From Volucella zonaria (Eukaryota; Arthropoda; Insecta; Diptera; Syrphidae), in NCBI GenBank assembly GCA_963966105.1, contig OZ014531.1, positions 59,527,690 to 59,591,689 on the forward strand: 64,000 nt of DNA. The letters run 5' to 3'. Position numbers and translations under genes: made by a program. The notes beneath the pieces were generated by a model. The model ran no database searches and was not told the origin of the DNA. It worked only from the letters and a program-made list of their open reading frames with translations. This document shows positions 45,217-56,474 of this stretch, one piece after another. The first letter of the stretch is position 1, and each line of letters opens with the position of its first letter.

Positions 45217-46505
45217 TTGGGTCTACAAGTAAGTTTCCAGCGTTTTTTTTCTCCAAAATTTGAAGTTTTATTATGAAAACATAGTTACAATGCTTTATTC
45301 AAAGTATCGTCCATCGGAAGCTACAACGTTCCCCCATCTTTCTGGCAATTTAAAAATTCCGAACCAAAAAAAATTTCTGGTCTTTCGAGCCCAAGAACGT
45401 ATCGAGCCAATTTTTGACTTCCTCTACTGAACTGAAGCGTATTCCCGTAAGACCGTTCTGCATCGAACGAAACAAGTGGTAGTCAGATGGTGCCAAGTCT
45501 GGACTGTAAGGCGGGTGAGGCAGAATTTCCCATCCACTATTCTCCAAATAGTTTTTCACCGAAACCGCAACATGTGGCCGAGCGTTGTCGTGATGAAAAA
45601 TGACGGACTCATGCCTGGTCTCATATTCTGGCCGTTTTTCTTTTAATGCCCGCTTCAAACGAATTAGTTGGGTTCGATATAATGGTCCTTTGATGATTTC
45701 ACCACTCGGAAGCAGTTCGTAGTATGCGACACCTTTTTGATGCTACCATATGCAGAGCATGACCTTATTCACGTGAATATTTCGTTTCGGCGTCGATTGG
45801 GCGGGCTCGCCGGGTTTTGTATATGATTTTCTGCGTTTAGGATTATCATAATAAATCCATTTCTCATCACCAGTGACAATACTATGCAAAAATGATTTAT
45901 TTTTATACCGCTGCAGTAACATTTCGGACATGCAAAATCGCCGTTCGACGTCACTTGGCTTCAATTTGTACGGCACCCAGTTTCCAACCTTTTGAATGAA
46001 TCCCAGTGTTTTTAGGCTCAGGGAAACGGCTTGTTGCATGACGCCCAATGATGCAGCAAGTTCTTCTTGAATCTGAAACGGATCCTCATCCAGTAAAGCG
46101 TCTAATTCCTCGTTTTCAAAACTTTTCGGCTTTCCGGAGCGATCTTTGTCTTCAACTCCAAAATCACCACTTTTGAACCGTTTGAACCACTCGCTGCACG
46201 TCGATTCACAAATACATTCCGCCCCATAAGTTTCCGAAAGCAAACGATAGGCCTTAGCCGCACTTTTCTTCACATTAAAGAATAAAAGCAGCGCTTCCCG
46301 CAAATGACGTTTATTTGGCTGGAAACTTGCCATGATTTTGCTCGATAAAATGTACGACACCGATAGAACTGCTCAAATATAACGCTGCAAAGTTGTTGAC
46401 AGATACAAAACCTACAAATAAAACACATGGGGTCTGACATTTCTGCCCGAGATCCACTGGTGGCGCCATCTCTGACAAACGCTGGAAACTTACTTGTAGA
46501 CCCAA
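45217..46505 (-). mobile_element. Near-intact mariner with perfect 29 bp terminal repeats
   Basis: This 1,289 bp element has terminal inverted repeats identical over 29 bp: 45217-45245 and 46477-46505 (starts TTGGGTCTACAAGTAAGTTT). TA flanks both ends (45215-45216 and 46506-46507). The perfect repeats and typical length suggest a comparatively recent insertion. It is of the same type as 1738-2986 but differs in the inner half of the repeat. Confidence 0.95.
45295..46333 (-). pseudogene. Mariner transposase with one stop and one frameshift
   Basis: ATG at 46331-46333 (MASFQPNKRHLREALLLFFN) and TAA at 45295-45297 bound a gene of normal mariner length. HTH regions are residues 1-110. Catalytic Asps are TGDEKWIYYDN, FHHDNARPH and YSPDLAPSDYHLF, with 34 residues between the last two. 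Two lesions are visible: a TAG at 45741-45743, where the family has Trp (CIW-stop-HQKGVAYYEL), and a one-base frameshift in the homopolymer at 45366-45373, after which the C-terminus (KLPERWGNVVASDGRYFE) continues in the next frame. One of the two could in principle be an assembly error, since the second lies in an eight-base run. Confidence 0.92.
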
Positions 46506-46507
46506 TA

Positions 46508-48268
46508 AATCGAAAGCGATCTGCCTCATCGGTGGAGACAGAGCGCTCACAACCCTTGCGCGTCTTCATGTTCGAAGTTCTGTAATACTCTCTTCAACGC
46601 ATTTCAAGTGATGTTGACATATCTTCTCAGGATATTTTGTCTGATTGGATTAATGCATTTCTACTTCTGTTTCGTTCGCCGTATAAAGACGCCTATTTGT
46701 TTTAGCCCCGTTCTCGTTTAAAGGCTGTTTGTTTGAGATATGGTTTGGTCAGTAAGCCAAAGCTATATATGTACGTTACATCTATGCCAAGTATTTTCAT
46801 CAATATCCAGAAAGGCTGTTGAATGTATCTAAAATTGTAGGTCTCTCTATTATTCATTGAACGTGTGTTGCCTATGCGTGCGGTTTCCGACAATAGCACA
46901 CTCGCATATTACTCACAGTTTTCACGAATTACACACACCTACATATATAAAACTTAAATTAATTAATTGAAAATACATCTCCGAAGCGCGTTTTTTTATT
47001 TCAGCTCACTTTATCGCCCCGCACATACGAGCGCTTATATACGTGCTTGGTGTGGATCTTTTTCCCTATCTAGATTCGTCCGACTGAACGTCGCGGTCAA
47101 TAATCGTGCGAATGTAAAGTAATTTCATGATTATAGCAACTGACATGATGTTTTTGCTTTTTTTTTTTCTATTTTTCGCAACATCAGACTGATTGTGTTC
47201 CCCTTCAAAAGTCTAGCCCCACATGCTAGTGTAGATACAATTTTTTCAATTTTTTTTTTTTTTTTATTCTTTTCAAAGGCTAAGGCTTCCGGCAATCCAC
47301 TGAAGGTTTTGAGGTCTCTGGGGTCAGGATTATTTGCACAGACACGTGACCGACTGACAATCTGAGTCGAGCGAATTATACTAATTAGTTGTATTTTTTT
47401 TTTTATGATTATTATTTTTAATTTTTAGTTTGTCTATCTTCTTTTCAATTGCTCGATTGAGGTAAATTGTGATGATTCAGTAAATCATTTGTTTATTGGC
47501 GGTTAATTAAAACAGATAGGTGGACTGTGTCGAAGGTGTGTTGTTAGATTTTTATCGTGCTTTTTCCGATGATAACAGCTTTTTTCAAATTTTTTTATTT
47601 TTGTTATTTACTTATACTTTAATTTTAAAAGGAAGTTAAATATTGTAGAATAGTTAACGTAATTGTTTACATATGACGGTAATTGGTGCTTAGTTTTGAA
47701 ATTCACGGTATGAAATTTAAACAGGCTTGCAGGGGAAATTAAATGCATGTAAGCGGAAATCAGTAGGGGCTATCATAATGATAGATAAACAATTTTAATT
47801 ACCGTTTTTTGTGGAATGAGTGGCTTTATTTTTTGAATTTTTAGCTACTATACAGTGATCAGAATGATGTGACTTTTTTTTAACACGTATCTCAACGTGA
47901 ATTGCCTTTAAATACCTTAACAGATATCAAGACGCTTGTTTGCAAAGGGTTACTGTCTATTCTCATTGGATAATGTCAAACCTTTTAAAGGTGTTTTAGA
48001 AGCAGGCGCGCTTAAGGAGAGGACGCATCGAACCAAGTCTTATTGGCCATACCTTTACAATCATATGTGGGCAAGACAAGGCGTTGCAATAGGCAATCAA
48101 AACTAACTATTTCTCACCACTAACGAGGTTTTTAGACGGCAAAGGTACATGTACATTTAACTAGTAGGAGTAGGCTACATTCGGCTATTTCAATAGAGGC
48201 ATTAGATACAACACAACGTCCCTATGTTTGGAACACAGGGTAAAGAGAAATTGGGGAAAAAGATGTTA
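46508..48268. other. AT-rich non-coding
   Basis: T-rich tracts lie at about 47155-47170, 47245-47265 and 47395-47405. No coding family was recognised. The word ctatacagtgatcagaatga near 47850 resembles a Tc1-type end, but no partner was found. Confidence 0.5.
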
Positions 48269-48763
48269 TACGAGGGTTGTCTGAAAAGTTTTCGAACAAT
48301 GATACAAGACATTTTTTCTCAACATTTTTTTTTTTATTTTTCTACATAGTCTCCTTGTAACTCTACACACTTCTCCCAGCGATGCTCCCGTCTCTCTAAC
48401 CCGTCCAAATAGTACTTGGCGTTTTTCTCTGCAAAATAATTGTCCACGAAGCTGATTGCCTCCTCATTTGACGAAAATCTCTGTCCTCCGAGCGCAGTTT
48501 TTAGATGAGGGAACAAAAAGAAGTCGCTTGGGGCTAGATCTGGTGAATAATGCGGATGGTCAAGCAGTTCAAACTGTAATTCATGGATTTTCGCCATGAC
48601 AACCGCTGAGGTGTGAGACGGCACGCTGTCTTGGTGAAACAGGATTTTCTTTTTCTGCAAATGTGGCCGTTTTTCCGCAATTTCTACCTTCAGCTTGGCA
48701 AGTAATGATGCGTAGTATACTCCTGTAATGGTTTTTCCTTTTTGAAGATAATCGATTAAGATA

Positions 48764-50021
48764 CGAGGAGCGTTCAATATATTCTCGGTATCGATATGAA
48801 GGAAAATGCGAATTCAATTTAAATTGTTTTTATTTTTCAATATGATCTCCCCTAACATCAATGCATTTGTTACATCTTGAGATAAGCTTTTTTAAACCCT
48901 CAAAATAATAAATTTCCTCTTTCTCTGCAAAATACCGACTTGAGTTCTTCATCATCCGAAAATCTTTTTCCACGAAGACATTTTTTCAAATCCGGAAACG
49001 GGAAATAATCACTAGGGGCAAGGTCTGGACCACAATCTCGCGCAGCAGCCTTGGAAACTCGCGCCGTGTGAACAGGAGCGTTGTCATGAAGAAGCAATAC
49101 ACCCGCTGCGAGTTTACCCCGTCTTTTCTTTTTAATTTCCTCCCGCAAATTATGCAAAGTGGAAGCGTAGGATGTGGCGTTGATGGTTTCACCTTTTTTT
49201 TTGTACTCAATGAGCAAGATTCCCTTTGAGTCCCAAAAAACTGTGGCCATGAGCTTTCGGGCAGACGGAGTGACTTTGAACTTCTTCGGGGGGTCTGTTC
49301 CTTTTTTATGACACTGCATGGACTCTTGTTTGCTTTCAGGGTCATAGTGGTGGACCCATGTTTCGTCCCCAGTAACAATTCGATCCATAACACCGTCCGC
49401 GTTCTCACTACACATCTCCAAAAACTCTCTACAGCATGCGATTCTCACTTTTTATCTGAGGCGCTGTGAGCATTCGCGGCACCCACCTTGCACTGACCTT
49501 TGAAAGGTTAAGATGGTCATGAAGAATGGTGTGAATGGTACCAATTGAAAGCTTGGTGATCTCTGCCATCATTTTCACCTTTATTCGGGCATCCGCAAGA
49601 ACAAGTTTTTCGACTTCTTTGATGCTTTCTCCCGTACAAGCAGTAGCCGGGGCGCCGGAGCGGGGGTCGTCCTCAATGCTCTCTCTGCCTCTCTTGAACT
49701 CACTTGACCACTTTTGCACGGTTGATAATGAAGGTGCGGAACCCTGGTAAACAGCCACCATCTCTTCATGAATAGTTTTTTGACTTTTTCCTTGCTTAGT
49801 GAGAAATTTAATTACAGCGCGATGCTCAATTTTCACCATCATCGCCTCAGTTGCCATTATGATTCTGTTTAACTAGAGATAAAACGCGAATTAATAATCA
49901 CATTTATATGAAATTTTACACATGAATGCACTAAAATAATAGTATTACTTGATAAATAAGTCAACTTATATATGCAACCACTGCTTCACCTCGATACCGA
50001 GAATATCTTGAACGCCCCTCG
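48764..50021 (-). mobile_element. Inner mariner inserted in the outer mariner
   Basis: This 1,258 bp element has ends CGAGGAGCGTTCAATATATT at 48764 and, in reverse complement, CGAGGGGCGTTCAAGATATT ending at 50021. TA is at 48762-48763 and 50022-50023, both within the outer transposase gene. Its own gene has the same (minus) orientation. The ends and protein differ from the outer element, so it is another lineage, not a tandem duplicate. Confidence 0.92.
48830..49857 (-). pseudogene. Inner mariner transposase, broken
   Basis: ATG at 49857 opens MATEAMMVKIEHRAVIKFLT. HTH regions follow (HEEMVAVYQGSAPSLSTVQK, KVKMMAEITKLSIGTIHTIL), then KVSARWVPRMLTAPQ. A frameshift at about 49440 leads to RIACCREFLEM and RIVTGDETWVHHYDP (first Asp), KLMATVFWDSKGILLIEYKK, and VLLLHDNAPVHTARVSKAAA (second Asp). 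A 30 bp deletion shortens the gap to the third Asp (PDLAPSDYFPF) to 24 residues instead of 34. A last frameshift near 48920 precedes KLISRCNKCIDVRGDHIEK and TAA at 48830-48832. Inactive. Confidence 0.9.
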
Positions 50022-50999
50022 TAACTCGTTTACTATCCCAAAAAACAGTCGCCATCACTTTCCCAGCCGAAAAAACAGTTTTTGCTTTTTTTGGAGCCGG
50101 CTCGCCCTTTGCAGTCCTGCAGTCCGCTGTTTTGACTGAATTTTTGGTTCGGGCGTATAATGGTGTATCCAAGTTTCATCCACAGTAATTAATCGGCGCC
50201 AAAACTCGGATTTATTGCGCCTGAACTGCGTCAACAGAGCGTTGGAAATGTTCATACGAACACGTTTTTGGTCTAACGTAAGCAAACGCGACACCCAATA
50301 CGCAGACAGCTTTCTCATACCTAAATCTTGATTTAATACGTAACAAACACGTTCTTTGGACATTTTCATAACCTCTACTGTCTCTCTCACTTTAATTCGG
50401 CGGTCGTCTAACACCATTTGGTGAACTTTAGCAATGTTATCGTAAGTGGTTGCAGTTTTTGGACGTCCCGAACGTTCATCATCTCCCAAGCTCTTACGGC
50501 CACGATTAAATTCAGCTGCCCAAAATTTCACTTTGGTAAATGATGGTGCAGAGTCCCCATACACAGAGTCCAACTCATTTTTGATTTGAGTAGGCGTATT
50601 GCCTTTCAAAAACAAGAATTGAATAACAGCTCGATACTTTTTTTTTTCTATTTTCACAAAAAACACTCACATCGACTCACTCAAACGACTGTCAACTAAA
50701 AACTGCGAGTCCAAAATGACTGAAACTTCGGTAAGTAACTGTCAAAAGAAGCACAACTAGCATTCACTAGCTTTTATTGACGAGTCCCGCTATCTTTACG
50801 TTGCGGTCGTTGCGTTGAAGGAAACTTTTCAGCCAACCCTCGTATTGTACCCACCGATACGGCTGAAAGGTCGTGGTTGCGGTCGTAATCATGGCCCACC
50901 GCGATGCCACGTGGATTTGTGATCTACTACTTTCGGAATCAATTTGAACTTCTGACGAAACGTTGGAGAATGTTAATGTCTATATTGTTTAAGTGGTTT

Positions 51000-53180
51000 A
51001 AGGCATGTGCAAAGTAAGTGGAGGCTTGTCTGTTCGTCCTCCTCGTCCATGCAGATTCTGCAGAAATTGTTTGTAAAGGCGCAAAGCCTTCTTGCGTGCT
51101 TGCCTATGAGACAATGTCCAGTGATGACAGCTATGATGGCGCTGAGATGTTTCTTATTTAGAAGGATCAGACACTTGGAACGATTCAGATCCAGTTTTGG
51201 TCAGATCTGTTTGGTCGCTAGACATGTTGGTCCAACAGTCTACCTAAGGCCTGTTCTTTTATTCGCATCCAGTTTTAATGTTAGTTTGCACGTAGCGATT
51301 GGTATACCTATGTTACCCTTTTCTGGTAGAATAGGTAGAGTGATTCAAATTTCATCGGCTCTATAGTTCCCTGGAATGGCTCTGTGGCCCGGCATCCAGC
51401 AAAGGTGTAGGTTGAACTCTGTGCCATCTCCATAAGAGAAGTTCGGCATTCAAGGGTGGTTTTAGAATTTAATGAGAATGAGTCCAGGGACTTGATAGCG
51501 GCATGACTATCCGAAAAGATGCGGATATCCTTTGCAGATATCATGTTTTTCTTCAGCCAGGACAGAGCTCCGTTAATCGCAAAAATTTCCGCCTGGAATA
51601 CACTACAGTGATTTGCAAGACGGAAAAAGAGGCTTAGATTTAGCTTATCTGGTTATCGGTTTTAGATCCATCTGTGTAGAGATGGATTGACTTGTCCTCC
51701 ATAAAAGCATCTTCCTCCCAGAAGGATCTAGAGGGGAAGCTTAAGTGGAAGTTTTTGTCAAACCAAAGTTCAGGTATAGTGTAATCGATGTTCTAGGTGA
51801 AGATTCCTAATGTATTAAGAATGCTGGTGTGGCCAAATAGATTATTTGCCTGCTGAAAATATCGAGGGGTGTCAAATGAAACAGAATGTCTAATGCCCCA
51901 GAGGGTATAGACCGCAATGCTCCACTTATGCACAGACATGCTGTTCTTTGGACTCTGCTTAGTTTAATGCAGTTTCTAAGGCCGTCCACCAGACGACCAC
52001 CCGGTAAGTAAGTATCGGTCTTATGACCCAGATGTATAGCCAGTGGGTTATCCGAGGTTGAAAGCCAGATTTATTCGCAATGGCTTTTTTGCAAGAGAAT
52101 AAAGCTACTGTAGCTTTCTTGACTCTTTCTTGAATTTTAGGTTTCCAGTTTAGTTTCCTATCAAAAATGAGACCCAAATATTTTGCTGTGTCGGAAAATA
52201 CTAAACTGGTACCGTTTATTGAAGGAGGGTCTTATAGTTGGAATTTTGTATTTCCTGGAAAAGAGGACAAGAGCAATTTTATGAGGGTTTATAGCCAATC
52301 CACAGCGATCTGTCCAGCGGGTTAATCTGTTGAGACTTAGTTGAAGGAATTCTTTAATGGTATTAGGATTCTTACCTGAGACGGCAATCACTCTGCTGCC
52401 ACCCGCTTTCAGGTACATCAGCAGTTCATTTACTACTAAGCTCCAGAGAATGGGAGAGAGGACACCGCCTTGCGACGTACCTCTGCTACCACATCTTTTA
52501 TCAGAAGTCTCACCCAGTTTGGAGTTCATTATCCTGCTGTTTAGCATAAGACTGATCAACTCTCCAAGTGAGTGGTCTACCTGCAGAGTTGACAGCGCAG
52601 CCGTGATTGCGGATGCGACCATTGTGTACTATAATAATGTAGGAATCGTTCAATGTGGCTAGTCAGTGAATATAGAGCCCTTTCCATCGACTTTCCTTTA
52701 TTCTAGGCATGTTCAGCCGTACACAAAAGTCATGGATTGTTTATGAATATCAATCATTCTTCCTAGAATTTTCAGAGAGAACCATGATAGAATTATAGGT
52801 CTTAGGCCCCTTCGGACAACATGATAGCATTTTGCGGTTTTGGGAATTAAAACTAAATTAACCTCTCTCCATGACAAGAGAATGTAGACCATTTCTACGC
52901 AGCTCCTCATGATATTTTCTAGCGTGGACGTGATCTCGGGACCTTTGTACTGCGGTAGATATTATACGTCCGGCCCAGCAGAGTTGTATGGTTTGAAACT
53001 GTTCAGTGCTCAGCGCAGCTTGTCTCTTGTAATCAGGCCGTGAGCTTAAGTCGCCACAGCAGTAGTCTGGCTGTGAATAGCGTGCTACCTGGGAAGTGAG
53101 TGCCCAGTAGCAGGTTGAGCGATTCATCACCTGAGATCATCCAAGAGCCATCGGTTTTTATCAAACAGCTAGGCATCGTA
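51000..53180 (-). mobile_element. R1-like LINE, reverse transcriptase to RNase H
   Basis: Minus-strand order: KYHEELRRNGLHSLVMERG (RT start, about 52920-52870), VNLVLIPKTAKCYHVV (fingers, 52860-52800), the palm in 52622-52161, GLIFDRKLNWKPKIQERVKK (about 52175), QRTACLCISGALRSIPSG and ALDILFHLTPLDIFSRQ (51950-51830), a DGSK-like RNase H start near 51650, and ISAKDIRIFSDSHAAIKSLD (51544-51480), then TYTFAGCRATEPFQGT, where the family's VPGH is altered. Several frames are used. Confidence 0.82.
52161..52622 (-). pseudogene. LINE RT palm lacking the YADD box
   Basis: This 153-codon open segment reads RGTSQGGVLSPILWSLVVNE, then LKAGGSRVIA directly followed by VSGKNPNTIKEF. In relatives, including the YVDD copy at 16180 in this window, the catalytic YADD/YVDD box lies at exactly this junction. 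An in-frame deletion of roughly seven codons at about 52382/52383 has therefore removed the metal-binding Asp pair. The flanks remain open (LTRWTDRCGLAINPHKIALV). No RT activity is possible. Confidence 0.75.
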
Positions 53181-53239
53181 AGTTTCCTGCATGCGTTTCT
53201 AAGCGGTCCTAGAGCTGATGTTCACCAGTGCGGTTTTTT

Positions 53240-53990
53240 TTTTTTTTTTGCCTTAATGAAGAGCCGAATTTGTCAGTTCCCAGATTTGTGGAGGAACTTA
53301 CACACAACTTGGAACATTTTGCGGAAGCATCTTGACCTAATCGATGACAACATTCAATTAGTTTGGGGATTGAAGCCGCTGGATCAAGCATGAATCAGAC
53401 CTCCACTGAATGGGTTCAAAACCAATTATGCAAGACAATCTGGAATCCTGTGGCAAAATTATGTTCAGCAATGAGGTTCACTTATGTTTTAGTTTCAGGG
53501 TACTTCAGCAAACAATATTAACGTATTTGGAGTGAGAACAGTCCGCAGATGAATCTTCATACTCAATTGTATGATGTGGTTTTGAGGTTGACGAAATTTA
53601 TTTAAAAATGCGGTAAGAGCTCTCGCGTCAATGGTGACTAATACGTGAAGAAGATGAACAAATATTTGTTTCCAAATTAATGTGACATAGATATGAGGTT
53701 CCAACAAAATGGAGCTACGTGTCATACTGCGATCGATTATTAAAATCATAATCAGGTGGCCATCAAGATCTTGCGACCTAACGTCGCCCGATAATATTTT
53801 CTTTGACACTGGAAATTGCTTGATAACAGGACAAAACGAACAACGATTGAAGCTATGAAAGGCAATATACAACGACGTGGAAACAAAAAAAAACAAAAAA
53901 AAACAAAAAAAAACAAATGAAAATCTGGATCTCTCCACGAATAGTATTCCACAGGAATCCAGTCTTAGACCAATACGACTTCTTCTGTAA
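53240..53990 (+). mobile_element. DD41D relic
   Basis: Plus frames: CGKIMFSNEVHLCFSF (first Asp block FSDEAHF, with Asp to Asn), FQQNGA-like text at about 53703 followed by CHTA-like sequence (second block, Asp to Asn), and RWPSRSCDLTSPDNIFF at about 53758 (third block). Many stops. A T tract (53227-53241) precedes it. No clear terminal repeats. Confidence 0.62.
53881..53918. repeat. A-rich tandem repeat (CAAAAAAAAA units)
   Basis: Three to four tandem units of a single C followed by nine A inside the DD41D relic. They create a spurious Phe-rich minus ORF. Confidence 0.85.
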
Positions 53991-55399
53991 GAAACTAAAT
54001 TTTCAGTAGAGTTTCACAGTTTCCCTGAACTGATGACTATTTTTTATGAAATTTTTCACCACCTCATACGCCCGTTTTTATACTCGTATGGCAGTTAAGA
54101 ATTTTGGGTTTGCACTTGGAAAACAAAAAAGTAGAAGCAAATTTGAAGGTGATGGTTGCCAAACTTGAAGTCAACATTTCCGCGAATTCGTTATCCTGTA
54201 CCCAGTTACGTCAAGCGCAAGATTACTTCCTTGTCTCATGCTAATTGCAATTTAAATCGTTTTCGTTCGTTTGCTTTGGTTTTCTTATGAAAGCATCTCA
54301 TTAGTCTCAATCTCGAAAAAACACCTTCTCATGCGTGTGTGGAGTGAGTTCAAAGAACTTGTCTTACACTCCACACACGCAACAGTTGAAAGAAACCATC
54401 ATCATTACCATCACACTCAATCTCTCTTCGATCTGACTGAAAATAAACATCTGCTTCACTCGCAACGTTTTGATTCATTAATCGCTTGCTAAATTAATCG
54501 CTAATCACTGATTACGACTGTGAGTGAATAATTAATTGACAAAATATATTTTGATTTAAGCTGGCATCAGACTGCTCTGCTCCTTTGGCCCTAATGGATT
54601 GCATCTAAATCACTCAATTTTTTACCGGGGAAGTACCATAGGGAACGTCGCGACTAATGATAACGCTTAACACCATCCGTGAGTGGGTGACCGGGATTTT
54701 TTTTTTTTTCTGTTTTTTTGTAAATTCCATTCGAATTCCTACCAGCCAAAGAGACAGCTTTTAACGGTGTGACAAGCTGACAAACAAATGATACACAATT
54801 GCGTGTACTCACTTGCATTTGTCACTCAACTCAACGGTTGCGACATTGAGATTGATTTATACTTTTGACACTTTGTCGTCCACGTTTGTAAAGTTTTCAT
54901 CTTCGTTTTCTATAAATGGCAGCCATGTTGGATACAAAAGAAATCCATAAAAACAGAAACCGTCCCCCTTGTGTAACCAAGTGCAGAGATAGCGATTTTT
55001 TTATCACTTAAGCCCCGCGCATGTAGGCGTCTGACTCAATTGTTTTTTGCCATCGCACGGTGATAAAAAGTGTCTCGAGATGAAGCGAGTGCTTACACTC
55101 GTTTGATATGTGGGCCTTTGAGTGATTCATCGGTTTGGTTTATAATAAAACATCGCACATCTGCGTAAGTGATTACGTTGACAAATCGTATCCTTGTTCG
55201 TTCTGTCTGGGAAAATTGGGCAACTGCTCTATAGCATGGGTAATGTTTATTTTTATGATAATGTATGTGCGTACCATTCGTGGAGCGCTCGTAAAATTCT
55301 GTAGCGAGTTGTGATTTTTCATTGAATTTATGTGGGAGAACGTGTGATGCGGTTTTGTCTGGTGTTCACGATTTATTTGGCGCACATTTTTTACGGTTA
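53991..55399. other. Non-coding, AT-rich
   Basis: There are T tracts near 54698-54718. I see no domain or terminal repeat in either strand; the ORF at 54271-54492 is not recognised. Confidence 0.5.
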
Positions 55400-55700
55400 A
55401 AGGATGTTGTAACTGATCTGGTGAAAGATATGTTTAAATTAAGCGGTTATGCCATTGGAAGTGTATTACGTCGCCGGACCATATTAAATGGTAAAGATAC
55501 CGATTCACGTTGGTTTTAAATGTTAGCGGGTTGTAATGAGTAGGGATCGAAGAGCTCGGCAGGGTATTCCAAAGCAAATTTTGCGGATTGGGAAAGAAAC
55601 ACGATATTGCAGAGTTTAAAATTCAAACGGGTGGAGTGCTACTGGTGTGAAGACAGCGATAAATCAATTTGAAGTCAAATAGGTATACTGTATACGTCGC
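55400..55700. repeat. Unclassified dispersed repeat, copy 2
   Basis: It aligns with 3050-3320 in blocks (see that entry), best at 55490-55560 and 55630-55660. Both copies lie beside RTE-like LINE relics, so it could belong to that LINE's flanks. Confidence 0.55.
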
Positions 55701-55719
55701 TGGTATAGTACACCTAACC

Positions 55720-56460
55720 AGATGTGGGCATTGTTCTCTAACTTGAGCGTCAGAAGAAAAATAAAGCCCTGGAACACTTGTTTTACTCTTGATGACCTCT
55801 TATACACTGATTCGGCCTGTGGACCTCAACTAACATACCTCTCCAACCAGAACGATCCAAGATATCTCCATCCAATTACGTACACCGAGTTGGTTGAGGC
55901 TCTACTCCAACTACGTGTGCCATCTAAGGCGAGATCTTAATATACTACGGCCTTCTGACCAGATCCATGTCGCTGCACAACCGATATAATTCTTCGGTGC
56001 AAGGATACCTTTTCCTCCATACTTTGTCAACGCAGACGTTCTTGTGAGCATATCATCCATATAACCAGACAGGGAGGATCAGGGTCGTGTATACCGTCTT
56101 CTTCGTTACTCGAGCTGCAGCTTTATTGCTCACTTGCCTTCTTAAAGCATAAGGTTGGCAAAAACTTACACGCTTATTTCTTTACTGGCGTTAGTTGCAG
56201 AGCCCAGATAAATAAATTCTCCATAAATTGTAGTTATCCATTGTTACGTTCTACCTGAAACGCTGGTGTTGATTTTGCTTGTATGATGACAGCATGTATT
56301 TAGTTTTGCTTTCACTGACTGTCATTCCTACCGCTGACACTTCATTGGCTTCTCCTGATTATGTGATAGGTTGGACAAGTTTTTGGAGTTGCCTTCATTC
56401 GAAATCTAGCTGGGTGCTGTTGTAAATCTGTGAAATCTCTTACTTCTAAGTTGAATCTAA
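55720..56460 (-). mobile_element. RTE-like LINE 3' fragment
   Basis: About 55825-55960 follows the same order as 31910-32160 (ggacctcaactaaca, ttggttgaggctct, gccatctaaggcgag, ttctgaccagatccatgtcg), which is the RT C-terminus of the RTE-like LINE. About 55960-56160 matches 32160-32330. Stops are abundant. It lies immediately upstream of the tubulin pseudogene. Confidence 0.7.
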
Positions 56461-56474
56461 GAGCGTAAATGCAT

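Larger units (their letters stand above)
48334..50666 (-). pseudogene. Outer mariner transposase, split by the inner element
   Basis: The 5' part (50666-50055) has HTH regions (YRAVIQFLFLKGNTPTQIKN, RIKVRETVEVMKMSKERVCY), KLSAYWVSRLLTLDQKR and ITVDETWIHHYTPEPK (first Asp). A net one-base frameshift near 50110-50130 follows, then AGKVMATVFWDSKRV. The coding sequence is cut at the TA at 50022 and resumes at 48763 as ILIDYLQKGKTITGVYY. It continues KILFHQDSVPSHTS (second Asp) and YSPDLAPSDFFLFPHLKTAL (third Asp), with 34 residues between, and ends RWEKCVELQGDYVEK, TAA at 48334. The join across the insert keeps the frame exactly. The start codon is uncertain: no ATG is in the expected place and a GTG occupies it. 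Confidence 0.9.
48271..50842 (-). mobile_element. Outer irritans-like mariner (contains a second mariner)
   Basis: Ends are CGAGGGTTGTCTGAAAAGTT at 48271 and, in reverse complement, CGAGGGTTGGCTGAAAAGTT ending at 50842. TA is at 48269-48270 and 50843-50844. Without the inner element and one TA copy it would be 1,312 bp, a normal mariner size. The transposase is split between 50666-50024 (5' part) and 48763-48334 (3' part). Confidence 0.9.

Noticed and set aside
47840..48000. Tc1-type terminal repeat near 47850
   Set aside because: There is a single short word resembling a Tc1 end, with no inverted partner and no transposase nearby.
50055..50666. Independent gene in the 5' half of the outer mariner
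   Set aside because: It is the N-terminal part of the split transposase. Its apparent start is a GTG, and its last 25 or so codons are out of frame with the family.
53495..53938. 147-codon minus ORF with a Phe-rich start
   Set aside because: The Phe run comes from the CAAAAAAAAA tandem repeat, and the rest is antisense to a DD41D relic on the plus strand.
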